In this document: in pieces, positions 35,146 through 46,372 of the stretch | How the letters are laid out: each line of letters opens with the position of its first letter | How positions within the stretch are numbered: position 1 is the stretch's first letter | Position numbers and translations under genes: made by a program | The notes under the pieces: generated by a model | What the model was told of the DNA's origin: nothing | Databases searched by the model: none | What the model saw: only the letters and a program-made list of their open reading frames with translations | Origin: Takakia lepidozioides | Taxonomy: Eukaryota > Streptophyta > Takakiopsida > Takakiales > Takakiaceae | Assembly (NCBI GenBank): GCA_030704615.1 | Contig: CM060732.1 | Coordinates: forward strand, 58,509,053 to 58,573,052 | Length of the DNA stretch: 64,000 nt | Direction of reading: 5' to 3'

Positions 35146-36800
35146 AATGCAGGGGAGTGACATTACATTTTGGCTTCACCGTTAAGACCCTGCATCACTA
35201 TAATGGGAGGGCCCTCATACCAACTGCAAGAGGGATATATCCCTCCATACAGGTAATTTTGTGGGCATACTGTACTCATGCGTTGCCAAAATAAAAATGG
35301 CTAAGTCGTGACCATGCATTTTTCATCCATGCGATGAACGTTTTCGTCATTGATGCTCAACCTAAAATCCGCGAGGAAGAAAAAACGAAGAGGAAGGTGA
35401 CGGGCGATTCGTAGCAGCTGCCGCGAGCTGTGGTGTTGACAGGGCAGTCTGTGTTGAGAGGTTGTACCTGCGCTGTGGGACTTCGCTTGGTTTAGAGGGC
35501 AGCATTAAGTGCCTCTGCTTGGTATTCTGTGTAAAGGGAAGCGGTGCCGTCTTTCTCGTTGTGATGATCAATTCATGGAGATAGGAGCATGTAAGGAGAG
35601 CGGCGCACCACCGCTGCCGCCACTGTCTTGAAGATGACAGTTATGGGCAGATGAGCAAGCAAGGAGAACGGCCACCTGCCAGAAGCACAAGGAAGAGAAT
35701 CTGAGCACAATCAATGGAGGTGATAAGGCATGTGGAGTGCTGGCTGGATGGCAACACAGGTTATCTGTAATCAGGCTTCTAGCTGCCTTTTTGTCTTCTT
35801 GCTATAGGTCCATTTCAGTTCTTAAAGAGCTACATGCATAGAAGAATAGAGCAATTTAGTTGGCAAACCACAGGATGCTCCATAGGATGATGAGGAGACA
35901 TCATGGCATGATAAACTCTGGAATCAAGACAAGGAGAAAAGGTTGTGGTGGCTGCTGACAGGCGATGGTGAGGTGCCATCTCGGCAGGCTGACCCACCGC
36001 TTCACTGGAGGATAAAAACAGATAAGTTGGTAGACTGTGGGCTTCTTCTTTGGGGTGGACTTAGAAATCGCTTTTGGTAGATTTAGGACTGCCCTGGTTG
36101 TTGAAAGGAAAGGGTGGAGACATGTGATAGAGGAAAGGTTTTTGGAAATGGAATGGAGACTCTGGACTTCAAACCAGAACATGGAAGGAATGGATACACC
36201 TGCCGTCGTAGTGTCAGTAAGAAAAATGAGTGAAGAGAGAGAGAGAGAGACTGTTGTCACAGAAAACAGAATGGTCACTGTTGTCTTCATTCTTGTTCTT
36301 GTTTCAGTGTTGTAAACCTGCACACAATGCTGCGGGGGGGGGTAGTGATACACTGGACCCAATGTAGATATAGCTTGTTTGCTTGGACAGATAACTGAGG
36401 GTTAGCTGGAACTGTATGAAAACACAAAAGGGATAAGGTGTGATTTCAGCATTGTATCAGGATATGAACGACTTAAGCCCTTTTGTTGAAAGGAAAGAGA
36501 GATGTTGGGTATTCAGGTTGAATCTGAAGAAGGGATGAGAGCTGTTTTGGGAAATGGGATCTTTTAAAAGAAAGGGGTAGTGTGAAGGGTTGAGTATTGA
36601 CGGAGAGAAGAGAGAGAGAGAGAGATAGAGAGACTGATGAAAGGGATGGTTTTGCCTTGTGAGACCAAGGATGACTTCATGGCTGGCTGCACTGGATGCC
36701 TGGCGGAGTGTGCATTTGCATTACGTGATAGATGGGCTGTATGTGAAGAAGTAAGGAGCCTGTAGACATAGACAGAGATAGAGAAACAGACGAGAAAAGG

Positions 36801-36845
<45 letters not shown>

Positions 36846-37376
36846 GCTGCTCAGCAAAAAGGGTTGATGGGGGGATGGCCAACTTGGGGAGATTGAGATG
36901 AAGAAAGCATGAATCCTGAAGGAAAACCAGTGCCCCTGCAGTTTATGAAGATCTGAGCTGTCTCCCTCTAAATCTGTGTCACCATTACAAAAAGGGATTT
37001 CCGACATGTCACTGCTCAAGGGGGTTCACATTAAGGGTCGTATTCACCGCTGCCATTGGGCTGCTTGCATCACATAAAAGATCACGCCAACACTGTTGGC
37101 GCAGTGAGCATAGGGCCAGGCTGTTGCATAGAAGTAGAACCGAGGGCAAGAACAAACCAAAGACTCCCATCCATGTCTTCTCTTCCGCTGCGGCGTGGAT
37201 GAGGATTCCGCAAACTCTGATCACGAACGAACCTGAAGGAAAAACCCATATAGCCTCATGACGATGGTTGGACAGAAAAGAGAACGCTCCTTTCCTTTGC
37301 CCTGATACTTCAACAGGGACGAGTAGGAGGAGTACAGATTTAGGATTAACCAGAAGGGGATTCACGCCCCTTCTTT
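35137..37376 (+). repeat. LTR B (inner)
   Basis: About 2240 bp, nearly identical to LTR A. It has AAAGAGAG (one G fewer) near 36496, shared only with LTR C. The (GA)n run near 36805-36842 differs in length. The PBS follows at 37377. Confidence 0.9.
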
Positions 37377-37388
37377 TGGTATCAGAGC
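37377..37388 (+). promoter_or_regulatory. Primer-binding site, unit 2
   Basis: TGGTATCAGAGC directly after the U5 end, as in unit 1. Confidence 0.9.
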
Positions 37389-37445
37389 AGGCCGGTCTTT
37401 GATCCGGGAAATGTAGGATTTAGTGTAGCAAGATAGGAGAGTGAT

Positions 37446-40400
37446 TTGCGAGCAATGGTGACTAACATTCCATTTTACGGAAAGAAGGATGAGGATGTTT
37501 GCAGCTGGATCCAGAATCTGAAAAGGGATGGTGAGAGGAGGAGCTTTGACGAGCACAAGTTATTTATATCGGCAAGGCTGAATCTCAAGGCACGGGCTGA
37601 CACTTGGCATCGAATGCAAAAACCAAGGTCCATGAACTGGCATGATTTTCAAGTAGCCATAATCTTGAAATTTGGAGGAGAAGATCAATCAAGTAAGAAT
37701 GAAGTGATGTTAGCAAGGAAGTTTGATGAGATAGATACCAATGTGGAAGAGTCTGTTACAGGGATGGAAGAGAAATTATCTCTGATTGAGAAGGATAAGC
37801 ACAACAGGTTCACACCTGTGAGTTCTATTGATCATAAACCTATACCAGATCACAAAACAATGTCACGGAGGTGCTTTAGGGAGAAGAACCACACCAGTGA
37901 AGTCCCTGCAATGCTTCCTCGAGTTCTCAACTTGAACAAAACAAGGCAGCAAGTAGAGTGTTGCACTGCATGTCCATCAAGACAGAATCAGATCCGAAGT
38001 GAAAAGAATCACCGGCTGGGGCTGCAAATGGGAGCATGTGGAATGCAAGATTCAGGCTGTGAAATGTTGGAACAATGGGAGTCGAAGAGCAGCAGAAGGA
38101 TGGAATTCGAATGTGTAAGCTCTCTTGGCACAAACGTTGTGAATGTGTTTTGTGATGTGGAAGAAGAGATCTTGGAAGATATCTTTTGTTCAACAGAGAG
38201 TCAATCAGGTGTCAATGAAGAGAGTGCACCCAGGTTGCAAGTTCCTGTGCAGATCCTAAGGTCTTCTACAAAGGCACATGTAGATCAAGACATGCTTGGG
38301 GAGTATGGGCATAGTGTTGCCAACTCACCAAGGATTAGTGGTACAACCTGTGAAGTGAGTGTCTTGAGAGACGAAGATGACAAGGAATCTTGGGCAGATC
38401 TGATGGGATGGGTAGAGGAAGAGTGTACATTGCTCGCTCAAACGAGAAAGGGTCTGGATCAAGATGCACCTCTGGAATCAGACATAAAGGATGCACAGTT
38501 GGAGATAGAGCAAGACATGCGGAAAAAATGTGGAACCAAGCAAGAGTTAGAAGCAAGGGATGATTGTCTTGATCATGATACCGCCACCACACCAATATAC
38601 AGAAATCTTGATGTCATCAACGACAACGTGCAAGGGTTGTGTGGTCAAAATTTATTGAGTGAAGAAGAGTTCAGAAGTAGGAAGTTTCAGTTGGACGACC
38701 AATGCTATGTAGATGGGCAGGTCACTGCCTTTTGTTCATCCAAGAAGGGTCATATGGAGTGTAAAGAAAGACACACATGTGGACACCAATTGGGAATGGG
38801 AGGAGTGAGATGTGCGCAATGCAAGACAAAGGAGGACAATGAACCTGAATACAAAAGGAGTTCGGAACACTCAAGTAAAGGAGGACATACGACCAATATA
38901 GCACATGAGAAGGATGACAAGGAAGATGGTATGTCTAAGTGGATGTTGGTTGAGTGCACAAGAGACATCAGCTTGCATGACAACTTGGGATCAGATGTGA
39001 GTCCGCTGAAATCACCAGTTCGTGCCAAAAGCCAGAGTGTCTCTCCAGCCCTTGAAACTGTAGATGTTGATACAAGGAAACTTGAATTCCCACCCACAAA
39101 ACAAAGGATGGGAGATTTGAGTACCGTTCACAAGAAAGATTTGAAATCTTCTCACGGTTCAACACTCTTGTTGTGGAAAATGGGGAAACTAGCAGCAAAG
39201 TTTGACTCTCTTAGAGAGATGCATCTTGGGATGGAGAGGATGCATAGGGATCAGAAAGAGAAGGTTGGCCTTTCTGCTGAGAAGACCCTGGTTGACCTGA
39301 TAACGTTCAGAGGTCAGCCAATGAACTATGCCCAACAAAGGGTATGGGATCCGGGTACACGAGGACATCTGAGAATGCTCAGTGCAAGCTCAAGCATTAA
39401 AGTGAAGGAGCTGCATGTCTTGTATGGGAGGCAGCTCATGGCAGATGCTGGAGATAAAGGAGAGAAGCCCAAACAGGTGACGTTCCTGTGTGTGTTGAAT
39501 GCATGTGCGAACCTGGCAGACCGGGTAAAAGGCGAAGAGGTCCATGGTGACAGTATCAAATCTGGTATTGCACCAGATATCATTATGGAGACTGCCATTG
39601 TTGACAGGTATGCCAAACGTGGGAGCATGAATGCACAACATGTGTGTGACAATATGTCTCACAGAAAAGTGGGGCCATGGAGAGTAATGATTGCAGGTTA
39701 TGCCCAGCATGGCTCTGAAGCACAGACCCTGCAACTGTTTGAACAAATGGAGCAGGAAGGTATGCCACCCAATCTGCTCTCATGGAGTGCAATGATTTCA
39801 GGATATGCCCAGCATGGTTGTGAAATTCAGGCTCAGGAGATGGATGGGCAGTTGATGTGGGAGGCTATGAAGCCTACCCATGTCACGATCACTTCTACTT
39901 GCAAGGCATACACCAGCCCTGAATCTCTTAAAGAGGGCAGGCTGGTTGAAAGGGAAGAAGGAAGGCATGGTAACCAAAGGGTTGCCCATGACTTGCCACC
40001 AACAATGCAAATGAAATTGCAGCCTGCTGTTGAGGACAACCTGCATGCAGGAAATGAGGCAGTACGAAAGGTGCAAGTGTCGATGGGAGCACAAGTGGTA
40101 GCTGAGATTCAAAACAAGGAGCCAGGGAGCAACATCAAAATTGGGAAACGCTGGTTTGTATGGGAAGGAGATCAGGACCTGCCTGGCATGAACTACAAGA
40201 AGAGGAAGAAGGCATTGTCACAAATTGGACTTGCTCTGGCCGGCGGAACAAATGGACAGCCGGGACACTGTCACTTAAATAAGAGAGGCTGGACGACGAT
40301 GCAAGCTCAGGGATGGAGCACGAAAACTGTGGCCAGGGAAGAAGGCCATGAAATTGGCATGATGAGTTGCATGGAAACCAGGTGGTGGTGTCAGTTTGAG

Positions 40401-40730
40401 AACAACCCTGCTCGCACCAGCCAGACAGAAGTGGCCATGAAGATTATGAGCAGAGAGGGGTTTCCCTTTGCTGAAGGCCAAGGCATGACAATCAAAAACA
40501 ATATTATGAACGGACCTCTCCAAGATATCTGGAGCAGAAACAGAAGGGGAATTAACACAATGTACCTGTTGGGAGTACCTTATGATCCTGGAAGGGAAGC
40601 TGCACGCAAATGCAGGCTAAGAGATGGGGCAAACAAGGAATGGGTAAGAAGTAGGCGAGATTTGAAACCATTCATACCACCAGTGGGTGGTCAGCCAGTG
40701 AAGGTGGTCAGTGAGGACCCTGACACTTAA
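37446..40730 (+). CDS. Chimeric Gag-like / PPR / integrase-tail protein, unit 2
   Basis: Same 1094-residue protein as unit 1 with the same domain order and no stops. The only residue difference I found from unit 1 is Arg at position 263. It has no residue difference from unit 3 apart from Ala at 330. An intact frame in every copy means either very recent amplification or selection; the near-zero divergence favours recent amplification. Confidence 0.85.
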   Translation: MRAMVTNIPFYGKKDEDVCSWIQNLKRDGERRSFDEHKLFISARLNLKARADTWHRMQKPRSMNWHDFQVAIILKFGGEDQSSKNEVMLARKFDEIDTNVEESVTGMEEKLSLIEKDKHNRFTPVSSIDHKPIPDHKTMSRRCFREKNHTSEVPAMLPRVLNLNKTRQQVECCTACPSRQNQIRSEKNHRLGLQMGACGMQDSGCEMLEQWESKSSRRMEFECVSSLGTNVVNVFCDVEEEILEDIFCSTESQSGVNEESAPRLQVPVQILRSSTKAHVDQDMLGEYGHSVANSPRISGTTCEVSVLRDEDDKESWADLMGWVEEECTLLAQTRKGLDQDAPLESDIKDAQLEIEQDMRKKCGTKQELEARDDCLDHDTATTPIYRNLDVINDNVQGLCGQNLLSEEEFRSRKFQLDDQCYVDGQVTAFCSSKKGHMECKERHTCGHQLGMGGVRCAQCKTKEDNEPEYKRSSEHSSKGGHTTNIAHEKDDKEDGMSKWMLVECTRDISLHDNLGSDVSPLKSPVRAKSQSVSPALETVDVDTRKLEFPPTKQRMGDLSTVHKKDLKSSHGSTLLLWKMGKLAAKFDSLREMHLGMERMHRDQKEKVGLSAEKTLVDLITFRGQPMNYAQQRVWDPGTRGHLRMLSASSSIKVKELHVLYGRQLMADAGDKGEKPKQVTFLCVLNACANLADRVKGEEVHGDSIKSGIAPDIIMETAIVDRYAKRGSMNAQHVCDNMSHRKVGPWRVMIAGYAQHGSEAQTLQLFEQMEQEGMPPNLLSWSAMISGYAQHGCEIQAQEMDGQLMWEAMKPTHVTITSTCKAYTSPESLKEGRLVEREEGRHGNQRVAHDLPPTMQMKLQPAVEDNLHAGNEAVRKVQVSMGAQVVAEIQNKEPGSNIKIGKRWFVWEGDQDLPGMNYKKRKKALSQIGLALAGGTNGQPGHCHLNKRGWTTMQAQGWSTKTVAREEGHEIGMMSCMETRWWCQFENNPARTSQTEVAMKIMSREGFPFAEGQGMTIKNNIMNGPLQDIWSRNRRGINTMYLLGVPYDPGREAARKCRLRDGANKEWVRSRRDLKPFIPPVGGQPVKVVSEDPDT

Positions 40731-40759
40731 AAAGGGAGACACACTACATATGTAGTGTG
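40729..40759 (+). promoter_or_regulatory. PPT plus palindrome, start of LTR C
   Basis: AAAAAGGGAGA (40729-40739), then CACACTACATATGTAGTGTG (40740-40759). Confidence 0.85.
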
Positions 40760-42420
40760 AATGCAGGGGAGTGACATTACATTTTGGCTTCACCGTTAAG
40801 ACCCTGCATCACTATAATGGGAGGGCCCTCATACCAACTGCAAGAGGGATATATCCCTCCATACAGGTAATTTTGTGGGCATACTGTACTCATGCGTTGC
40901 CAAAATAAAAATGGCTAAGTCGTGACCATGCATTTTTCATCCATGCGATGAACGTTTTCGTCATTGATGCTCAACCTAAAATCCGCGAGGAAGAAAAAAC
41001 GAAGAGGAAGGTGACGGGCGATTCGTAGCAGCTGCCGCGAGCTGTGGTGTTGACAGGGCAGTCTGTGTTGAGAGGTTGTACCTGCGCTGTGGGACTTCGC
41101 TTGGTTTAGAGGGCAGCATTAAGTGCCTCTGCTTGGTATTCTGTGTAAAGGGAAGCGGTGCCGTCTTTCTCGTTGTGATGATCAATTCATGGAGATAGGA
41201 GCATGTAAGGAGAGCGGCGCACCACCGCTGCCGCCACTGTCTTGAAGATGACAGTTATGGGCAGATGAGCAAGCAAGGAGAACGGCCACCTGCCAGAAGC
41301 ACAAGGAAGAGAATCTGAGCACAATCAATGGAGGTGATAAGGCATGTGGAGTGCTGGCTGGATGGCAACACAGGTTATCTGTAATCAGGCTTCTAGCTGC
41401 CTTTTTGTCTTCTTGCTATAGGTCCATTTCAGTTCTTAAAGAGCTACATGCATAGAAGAATAGAGCAATTTAGTTGGCAAACCACAGGATGCTCCATAGG
41501 ATGATGAGGAGACATCATGGCATGATAAACTCTGGAATCAAGACAAGGAGAAAAGGTTGTGGTGGCTGCTGACAGGCGATGGTGAGGTGCCATCTCGGCA
41601 GGCTGACCCACCGCTTCACTGGAGGATAAAAACAGATAAGTTGGTAGACTGTGGGCTTCTTCTTTGGGGTGGACTTAGAAATCGCTTTTGGTAGATTTAG
41701 GACTGCCCTGGTTGTTGAAAGGAAAGGGTGGAGACATGTGATAGAGGAAAGGTTTTTGGAAATGGAATGGAGACTCTGGACTTCAAACCAGAACATGGAA
41801 GGAATGGATACACCTGCCGTCGTAGTGTCAGTAAGAAAAATGAGTGAAGAGAGAGAGAGAGAGACTGTTGTCACAGAAAACAGAATGGTCACTGTTGTCT
41901 TCATTCTTGTTCTTGTTTCAGTGTTGTAAACCTGCACACAATGCTGCGGGGGGGGGGTAGTGATACACTGGACCCAATGTAGATATAGCTTGTTTGCTTG
42001 GACAGATAACTGAGGGTTAGCTGGAACTGTATGAAAACACAAAAGGGATAAGGTGTGATTTCAGCATTGTATCAGGATATGAACGACTTAAGCCCTTTTG
42101 TTGAAAGGAAAGAGAGATGTTGGGTATTCAGGTTGAATCTGAAGAAGGGATGAGAGCTGTTTTGGGAAATGGGATCTTTTAAAAGAAAGGGGTAGTGTGA
42201 AGGGTTGAGTATTGACGGAGAGAAGAGAGAGAGAGAGAGATAGAGAGACTGATGAAAGGGATGGTTTTGCCTTGTGAGACCAAGGATGACTTCATGGCTG
42301 GCTGCACTGGATGCCTGGCGGAGTGTGCATTTGCATTACGTGATAGATGGGCTGTATGTGAAGAAGTAAGGAGCCTGTAGACATAGACAGAGATAGAGAA
42401 ACAGACGAGAAAAGGAAAAA

Positions 42421-42458
<38 letters not shown>

Positions 42459-42989
42459 GCTGCTCAGCAAAAAGGGTTGATGGGGGGATGGCCAACTTGG
42501 GGAGATTGAGATGAAGAAAGCATGAATCCTGAAGGAAAACCAGTGCCCCTGCAGTTTATGAAGATCTGAGCTGTCTCCCTCTAAATCTGTGTCACCATTA
42601 CAAAAAGGGATTTCCGACATGTCACTGCTCAAGGGGGTTCACATTAAGGGTCGTATTCACCGCTGCCATTGGGCTGCTTGCATCACATAAAAGATCACGC
42701 CAACACTGTTGGCGCAGTGAGCATAGGGCCAGGCTGTTGCATAGAAGTAGAACCGAGGGCAAGAACAAACCAAAGACTCCCATCCATGTCTTCTCTTCCG
42801 CTGCGGCGTGGATGAGGATTCCGCAAACTCTGATCACGAACGAACCTGAAGGAAAAACCCATATAGCCTCATGACGATGGTTGGACAGAAAAGAGAACGC
42901 TCCTTTCCTTTGCCCTGATACTTCAACAGGGACGAGTAGGAGGAGTACAGATTTAGGATTAACCAGAAGGGGATTCACGCCCCTTCTTT
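40751..42989 (+). repeat. LTR C (inner)
   Basis: About 2239 bp. It shares the AAAGAGAG variant with LTR B and has a longer poly-G run near 41948 (10 G against 9). (GA)n near 42425-42456. The PBS follows at 42990. Confidence 0.9.
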
Positions 42990-43001
42990 TGGTATCAGAG
43001 C
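42990..43001 (+). promoter_or_regulatory. Primer-binding site, unit 3
   Basis: TGGTATCAGAGC directly after the U5 end, as in units 1 and 2. Confidence 0.9.
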
Positions 43002-43058
43002 AGGCCGGTCTTTGATCCGGGAAATGTAGGATTTAGTGTAGCAAGATAGGAGAGTGAT

Positions 43059-46000
43059 TTGCGAGCAATGGTGACTAACATTCCATTTTACGGAAAGAAG
43101 GATGAGGATGTTTGCAGCTGGATCCAGAATCTGAAAAGGGATGGTGAGAGGAGGAGCTTTGACGAGCACAAGTTATTTATATCGGCAAGGCTGAATCTCA
43201 AGGCACGGGCTGACACTTGGCATCGAATGCAAAAACCAAGGTCCATGAACTGGCATGATTTTCAAGTAGCCATAATCTTGAAATTTGGAGGAGAAGATCA
43301 ATCAAGTAAGAATGAAGTGATGTTAGCAAGGAAGTTTGATGAGATAGATACCAATGTGGAAGAGTCTGTTACAGGGATGGAAGAGAAATTATCTCTGATT
43401 GAGAAGGATAAGCACAACAGGTTCACACCTGTGAGTTCTATTGATCATAAACCTATACCAGATCACAAAACAATGTCACGGAGGTGCTTTAGGGAGAAGA
43501 ACCACACCAGTGAAGTCCCTGCAATGCTTCCTCGAGTTCTCAACTTGAACAAAACAAGGCAGCAAGTAGAGTGTTGCACTGCATGTCCATCAAGACAGAA
43601 TCAGATCCGAAGTGAAAAGAATCACCGGCTGGGGCTGCAAATGGGAGCATGTGGAATGCAAGATTCAGGCTGTGAAATGTTGGAACAATGGGAGTCGAAG
43701 AGCAGCAGAAGGATGGAATTCGAATGTGTAAGCTCTCTTGGCACAAACGTTGTGAATGTGTTTTGTGATGTGGAAGAAGAGATCTTGGAAGATATCTTTT
43801 GTTCAACAGAGAGTCAATCAGGTGTCAATGAAGAGAGTGCACCCAGGTTGCAAGTTCCTGTGCAGATCCTAAGGTCTTCTACAAAGGCACATGTAGATCA
43901 AGACATGCTTGGGGAGTATGGGCATAGTGTTGCCAACTCACCAAGGATTAGTGGTACAACCTGTGAAGTGAGTGTCTTGAGAGACGAAGATGACAAGGAA
44001 TCTTGGGCAGATCTGATGGGATGGGTAGAGGAAGAGTGTACATTGCTCGTTCAAACGAGAAAGGGTCTGGATCAAGATGCACCTCTGGAATCAGACATAA
44101 AGGATGCACAGTTGGAGATAGAGCAAGACATGCGGAAAAAATGTGGAACCAAGCAAGAGTTAGAAGCAAGGGATGATTGTCTTGATCATGATACCGCCAC
44201 CACACCAATATACAGAAATCTTGATGTCATCAACGACAACGTGCAAGGGTTGTGTGGTCAAAATTTATTGAGTGAAGAAGAGTTCAGAAGTAGGAAGTTT
44301 CAGTTGGACGACCAATGCTATGTAGATGGGCAGGTCACTGCCTTTTGTTCATCCAAGAAGGGTCATATGGAGTGTAAAGAAAGACACACATGTGGACACC
44401 AATTGGGAATGGGAGGAGTGAGATGTGCGCAATGCAAGACAAAGGAGGACAATGAACCTGAATACAAAAGGAGTTCGGAACACTCAAGTAAAGGAGGACA
44501 TACGACCAATATAGCACATGAGAAGGATGACAAGGAAGATGGTATGTCTAAGTGGATGTTGGTTGAGTGCACAAGAGACATCAGCTTGCATGACAACTTG
44601 GGATCAGATGTGAGTCCGCTGAAATCACCAGTTCGTGCCAAAAGCCAGAGTGTCTCTCCAGCCCTTGAAACTGTAGATGTTGATACAAGGAAACTTGAAT
44701 TCCCACCCACAAAACAAAGGATGGGAGATTTGAGTACCGTTCACAAGAAAGATTTGAAATCTTCTCACGGTTCAACACTCTTGTTGTGGAAAATGGGGAA
44801 ACTAGCAGCAAAGTTTGACTCTCTTAGAGAGATGCATCTTGGGATGGAGAGGATGCATAGGGATCAGAAAGAGAAGGTTGGCCTTTCTGCTGAGAAGACC
44901 CTGGTTGACCTGATAACGTTCAGAGGTCAGCCAATGAACTATGCCCAACAAAGGGTATGGGATCCGGGTACACGAGGACATCTGAGAATGCTCAGTGCAA
45001 GCTCAAGCATTAAAGTGAAGGAGCTGCATGTCTTGTATGGGAGGCAGCTCATGGCAGATGCTGGAGATAAAGGAGAGAAGCCCAAACAGGTGACGTTCCT
45101 GTGTGTGTTGAATGCATGTGCGAACCTGGCAGACCGGGTAAAAGGCGAAGAGGTCCATGGTGACAGTATCAAATCTGGTATTGCACCAGATATCATTATG
45201 GAGACTGCCATTGTTGACAGGTATGCCAAACGTGGGAGCATGAATGCACAACATGTGTGTGACAATATGTCTCACAGAAAAGTGGGGCCATGGAGAGTAA
45301 TGATTGCAGGTTATGCCCAGCATGGCTCTGAAGCACAGACCCTGCAACTGTTTGAACAAATGGAGCAGGAAGGTATGCCACCCAATCTGCTCTCATGGAG
45401 TGCAATGATTTCAGGATATGCCCAGCATGGTTGTGAAATTCAGGCTCAGGAGATGGATGGGCAGTTGATGTGGGAGGCTATGAAGCCTACCCATGTCACG
45501 ATCACTTCTACTTGCAAGGCATACACCAGCCCTGAATCTCTTAAAGAGGGCAGGCTGGTTGAAAGGGAAGAAGGAAGGCATGGTAACCAAAGGGTTGCCC
45601 ATGACTTGCCACCAACAATGCAAATGAAATTGCAGCCTGCTGTTGAGGACAACCTGCATGCAGGAAATGAGGCAGTACGAAAGGTGCAAGTGTCGATGGG
45701 AGCACAAGTGGTAGCTGAGATTCAAAACAAGGAGCCAGGGAGCAACATCAAAATTGGGAAACGCTGGTTTGTATGGGAAGGAGATCAGGACCTGCCTGGC
45801 ATGAACTACAAGAAGAGGAAGAAGGCATTGTCACAAATTGGACTTGCTCTGGCCGGCGGAACAAATGGACAGCCGGGACACTGTCACTTAAATAAGAGAG
45901 GCTGGACGACGATGCAAGCTCAGGGATGGAGCACGAAAACTGTGGCCAGGGAAGAAGGCCATGAAATTGGCATGATGAGTTGCATGGAAACCAGGTGGTG

Positions 46001-46343
46001 GTGTCAGTTTGAGAACAACCCTGCTCGCACCAGCCAGACAGAAGTGGCCATGAAGATTATGAGCAGAGAGGGGTTTCCCTTTGCTGAAGGCCAAGGCATG
46101 ACAATCAAAAACAATATTATGAACGGACCTCTCCAAGATATCTGGAGCAGAAACAGAAGGGGAATTAACACAATGTACCTGTTGGGAGTACCTTATGATC
46201 CTGGAAGGGAAGCTGCACGCAAATGCAGGCTAAGAGATGGGGCAAACAAGGAATGGGTAAGAAGTAGGCGAGATTTGAAACCATTCATACCACCAGTGGG
46301 TGGTCAGCCAGTGAAGGTGGTCAGTGAGGACCCTGACACTTAA
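43059..46343 (+). CDS. Chimeric Gag-like / PPR / integrase-tail protein, unit 3
   Basis: Same 1094-residue protein; Arg at 263 like unit 2, and Val at 330 (GTT) where units 1 and 2 have Ala (GCT). PPR part at about 45080-45560. The frame ends TAA at the polypurine tract before LTR D. Confidence 0.85.
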   Translation: MRAMVTNIPFYGKKDEDVCSWIQNLKRDGERRSFDEHKLFISARLNLKARADTWHRMQKPRSMNWHDFQVAIILKFGGEDQSSKNEVMLARKFDEIDTNVEESVTGMEEKLSLIEKDKHNRFTPVSSIDHKPIPDHKTMSRRCFREKNHTSEVPAMLPRVLNLNKTRQQVECCTACPSRQNQIRSEKNHRLGLQMGACGMQDSGCEMLEQWESKSSRRMEFECVSSLGTNVVNVFCDVEEEILEDIFCSTESQSGVNEESAPRLQVPVQILRSSTKAHVDQDMLGEYGHSVANSPRISGTTCEVSVLRDEDDKESWADLMGWVEEECTLLVQTRKGLDQDAPLESDIKDAQLEIEQDMRKKCGTKQELEARDDCLDHDTATTPIYRNLDVINDNVQGLCGQNLLSEEEFRSRKFQLDDQCYVDGQVTAFCSSKKGHMECKERHTCGHQLGMGGVRCAQCKTKEDNEPEYKRSSEHSSKGGHTTNIAHEKDDKEDGMSKWMLVECTRDISLHDNLGSDVSPLKSPVRAKSQSVSPALETVDVDTRKLEFPPTKQRMGDLSTVHKKDLKSSHGSTLLLWKMGKLAAKFDSLREMHLGMERMHRDQKEKVGLSAEKTLVDLITFRGQPMNYAQQRVWDPGTRGHLRMLSASSSIKVKELHVLYGRQLMADAGDKGEKPKQVTFLCVLNACANLADRVKGEEVHGDSIKSGIAPDIIMETAIVDRYAKRGSMNAQHVCDNMSHRKVGPWRVMIAGYAQHGSEAQTLQLFEQMEQEGMPPNLLSWSAMISGYAQHGCEIQAQEMDGQLMWEAMKPTHVTITSTCKAYTSPESLKEGRLVEREEGRHGNQRVAHDLPPTMQMKLQPAVEDNLHAGNEAVRKVQVSMGAQVVAEIQNKEPGSNIKIGKRWFVWEGDQDLPGMNYKKRKKALSQIGLALAGGTNGQPGHCHLNKRGWTTMQAQGWSTKTVAREEGHEIGMMSCMETRWWCQFENNPARTSQTEVAMKIMSREGFPFAEGQGMTIKNNIMNGPLQDIWSRNRRGINTMYLLGVPYDPGREAARKCRLRDGANKEWVRSRRDLKPFIPPVGGQPVKVVSEDPDT

Positions 46344-46372
46344 AAAGGGAGACACACTACATATGTAGTGTG
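46342..46372 (+). promoter_or_regulatory. PPT plus palindrome, start of LTR D
   Basis: AAAAAGGGAGA (46342-46352), then CACACTACATATGTAGTGTG (46353-46372). Confidence 0.85.
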
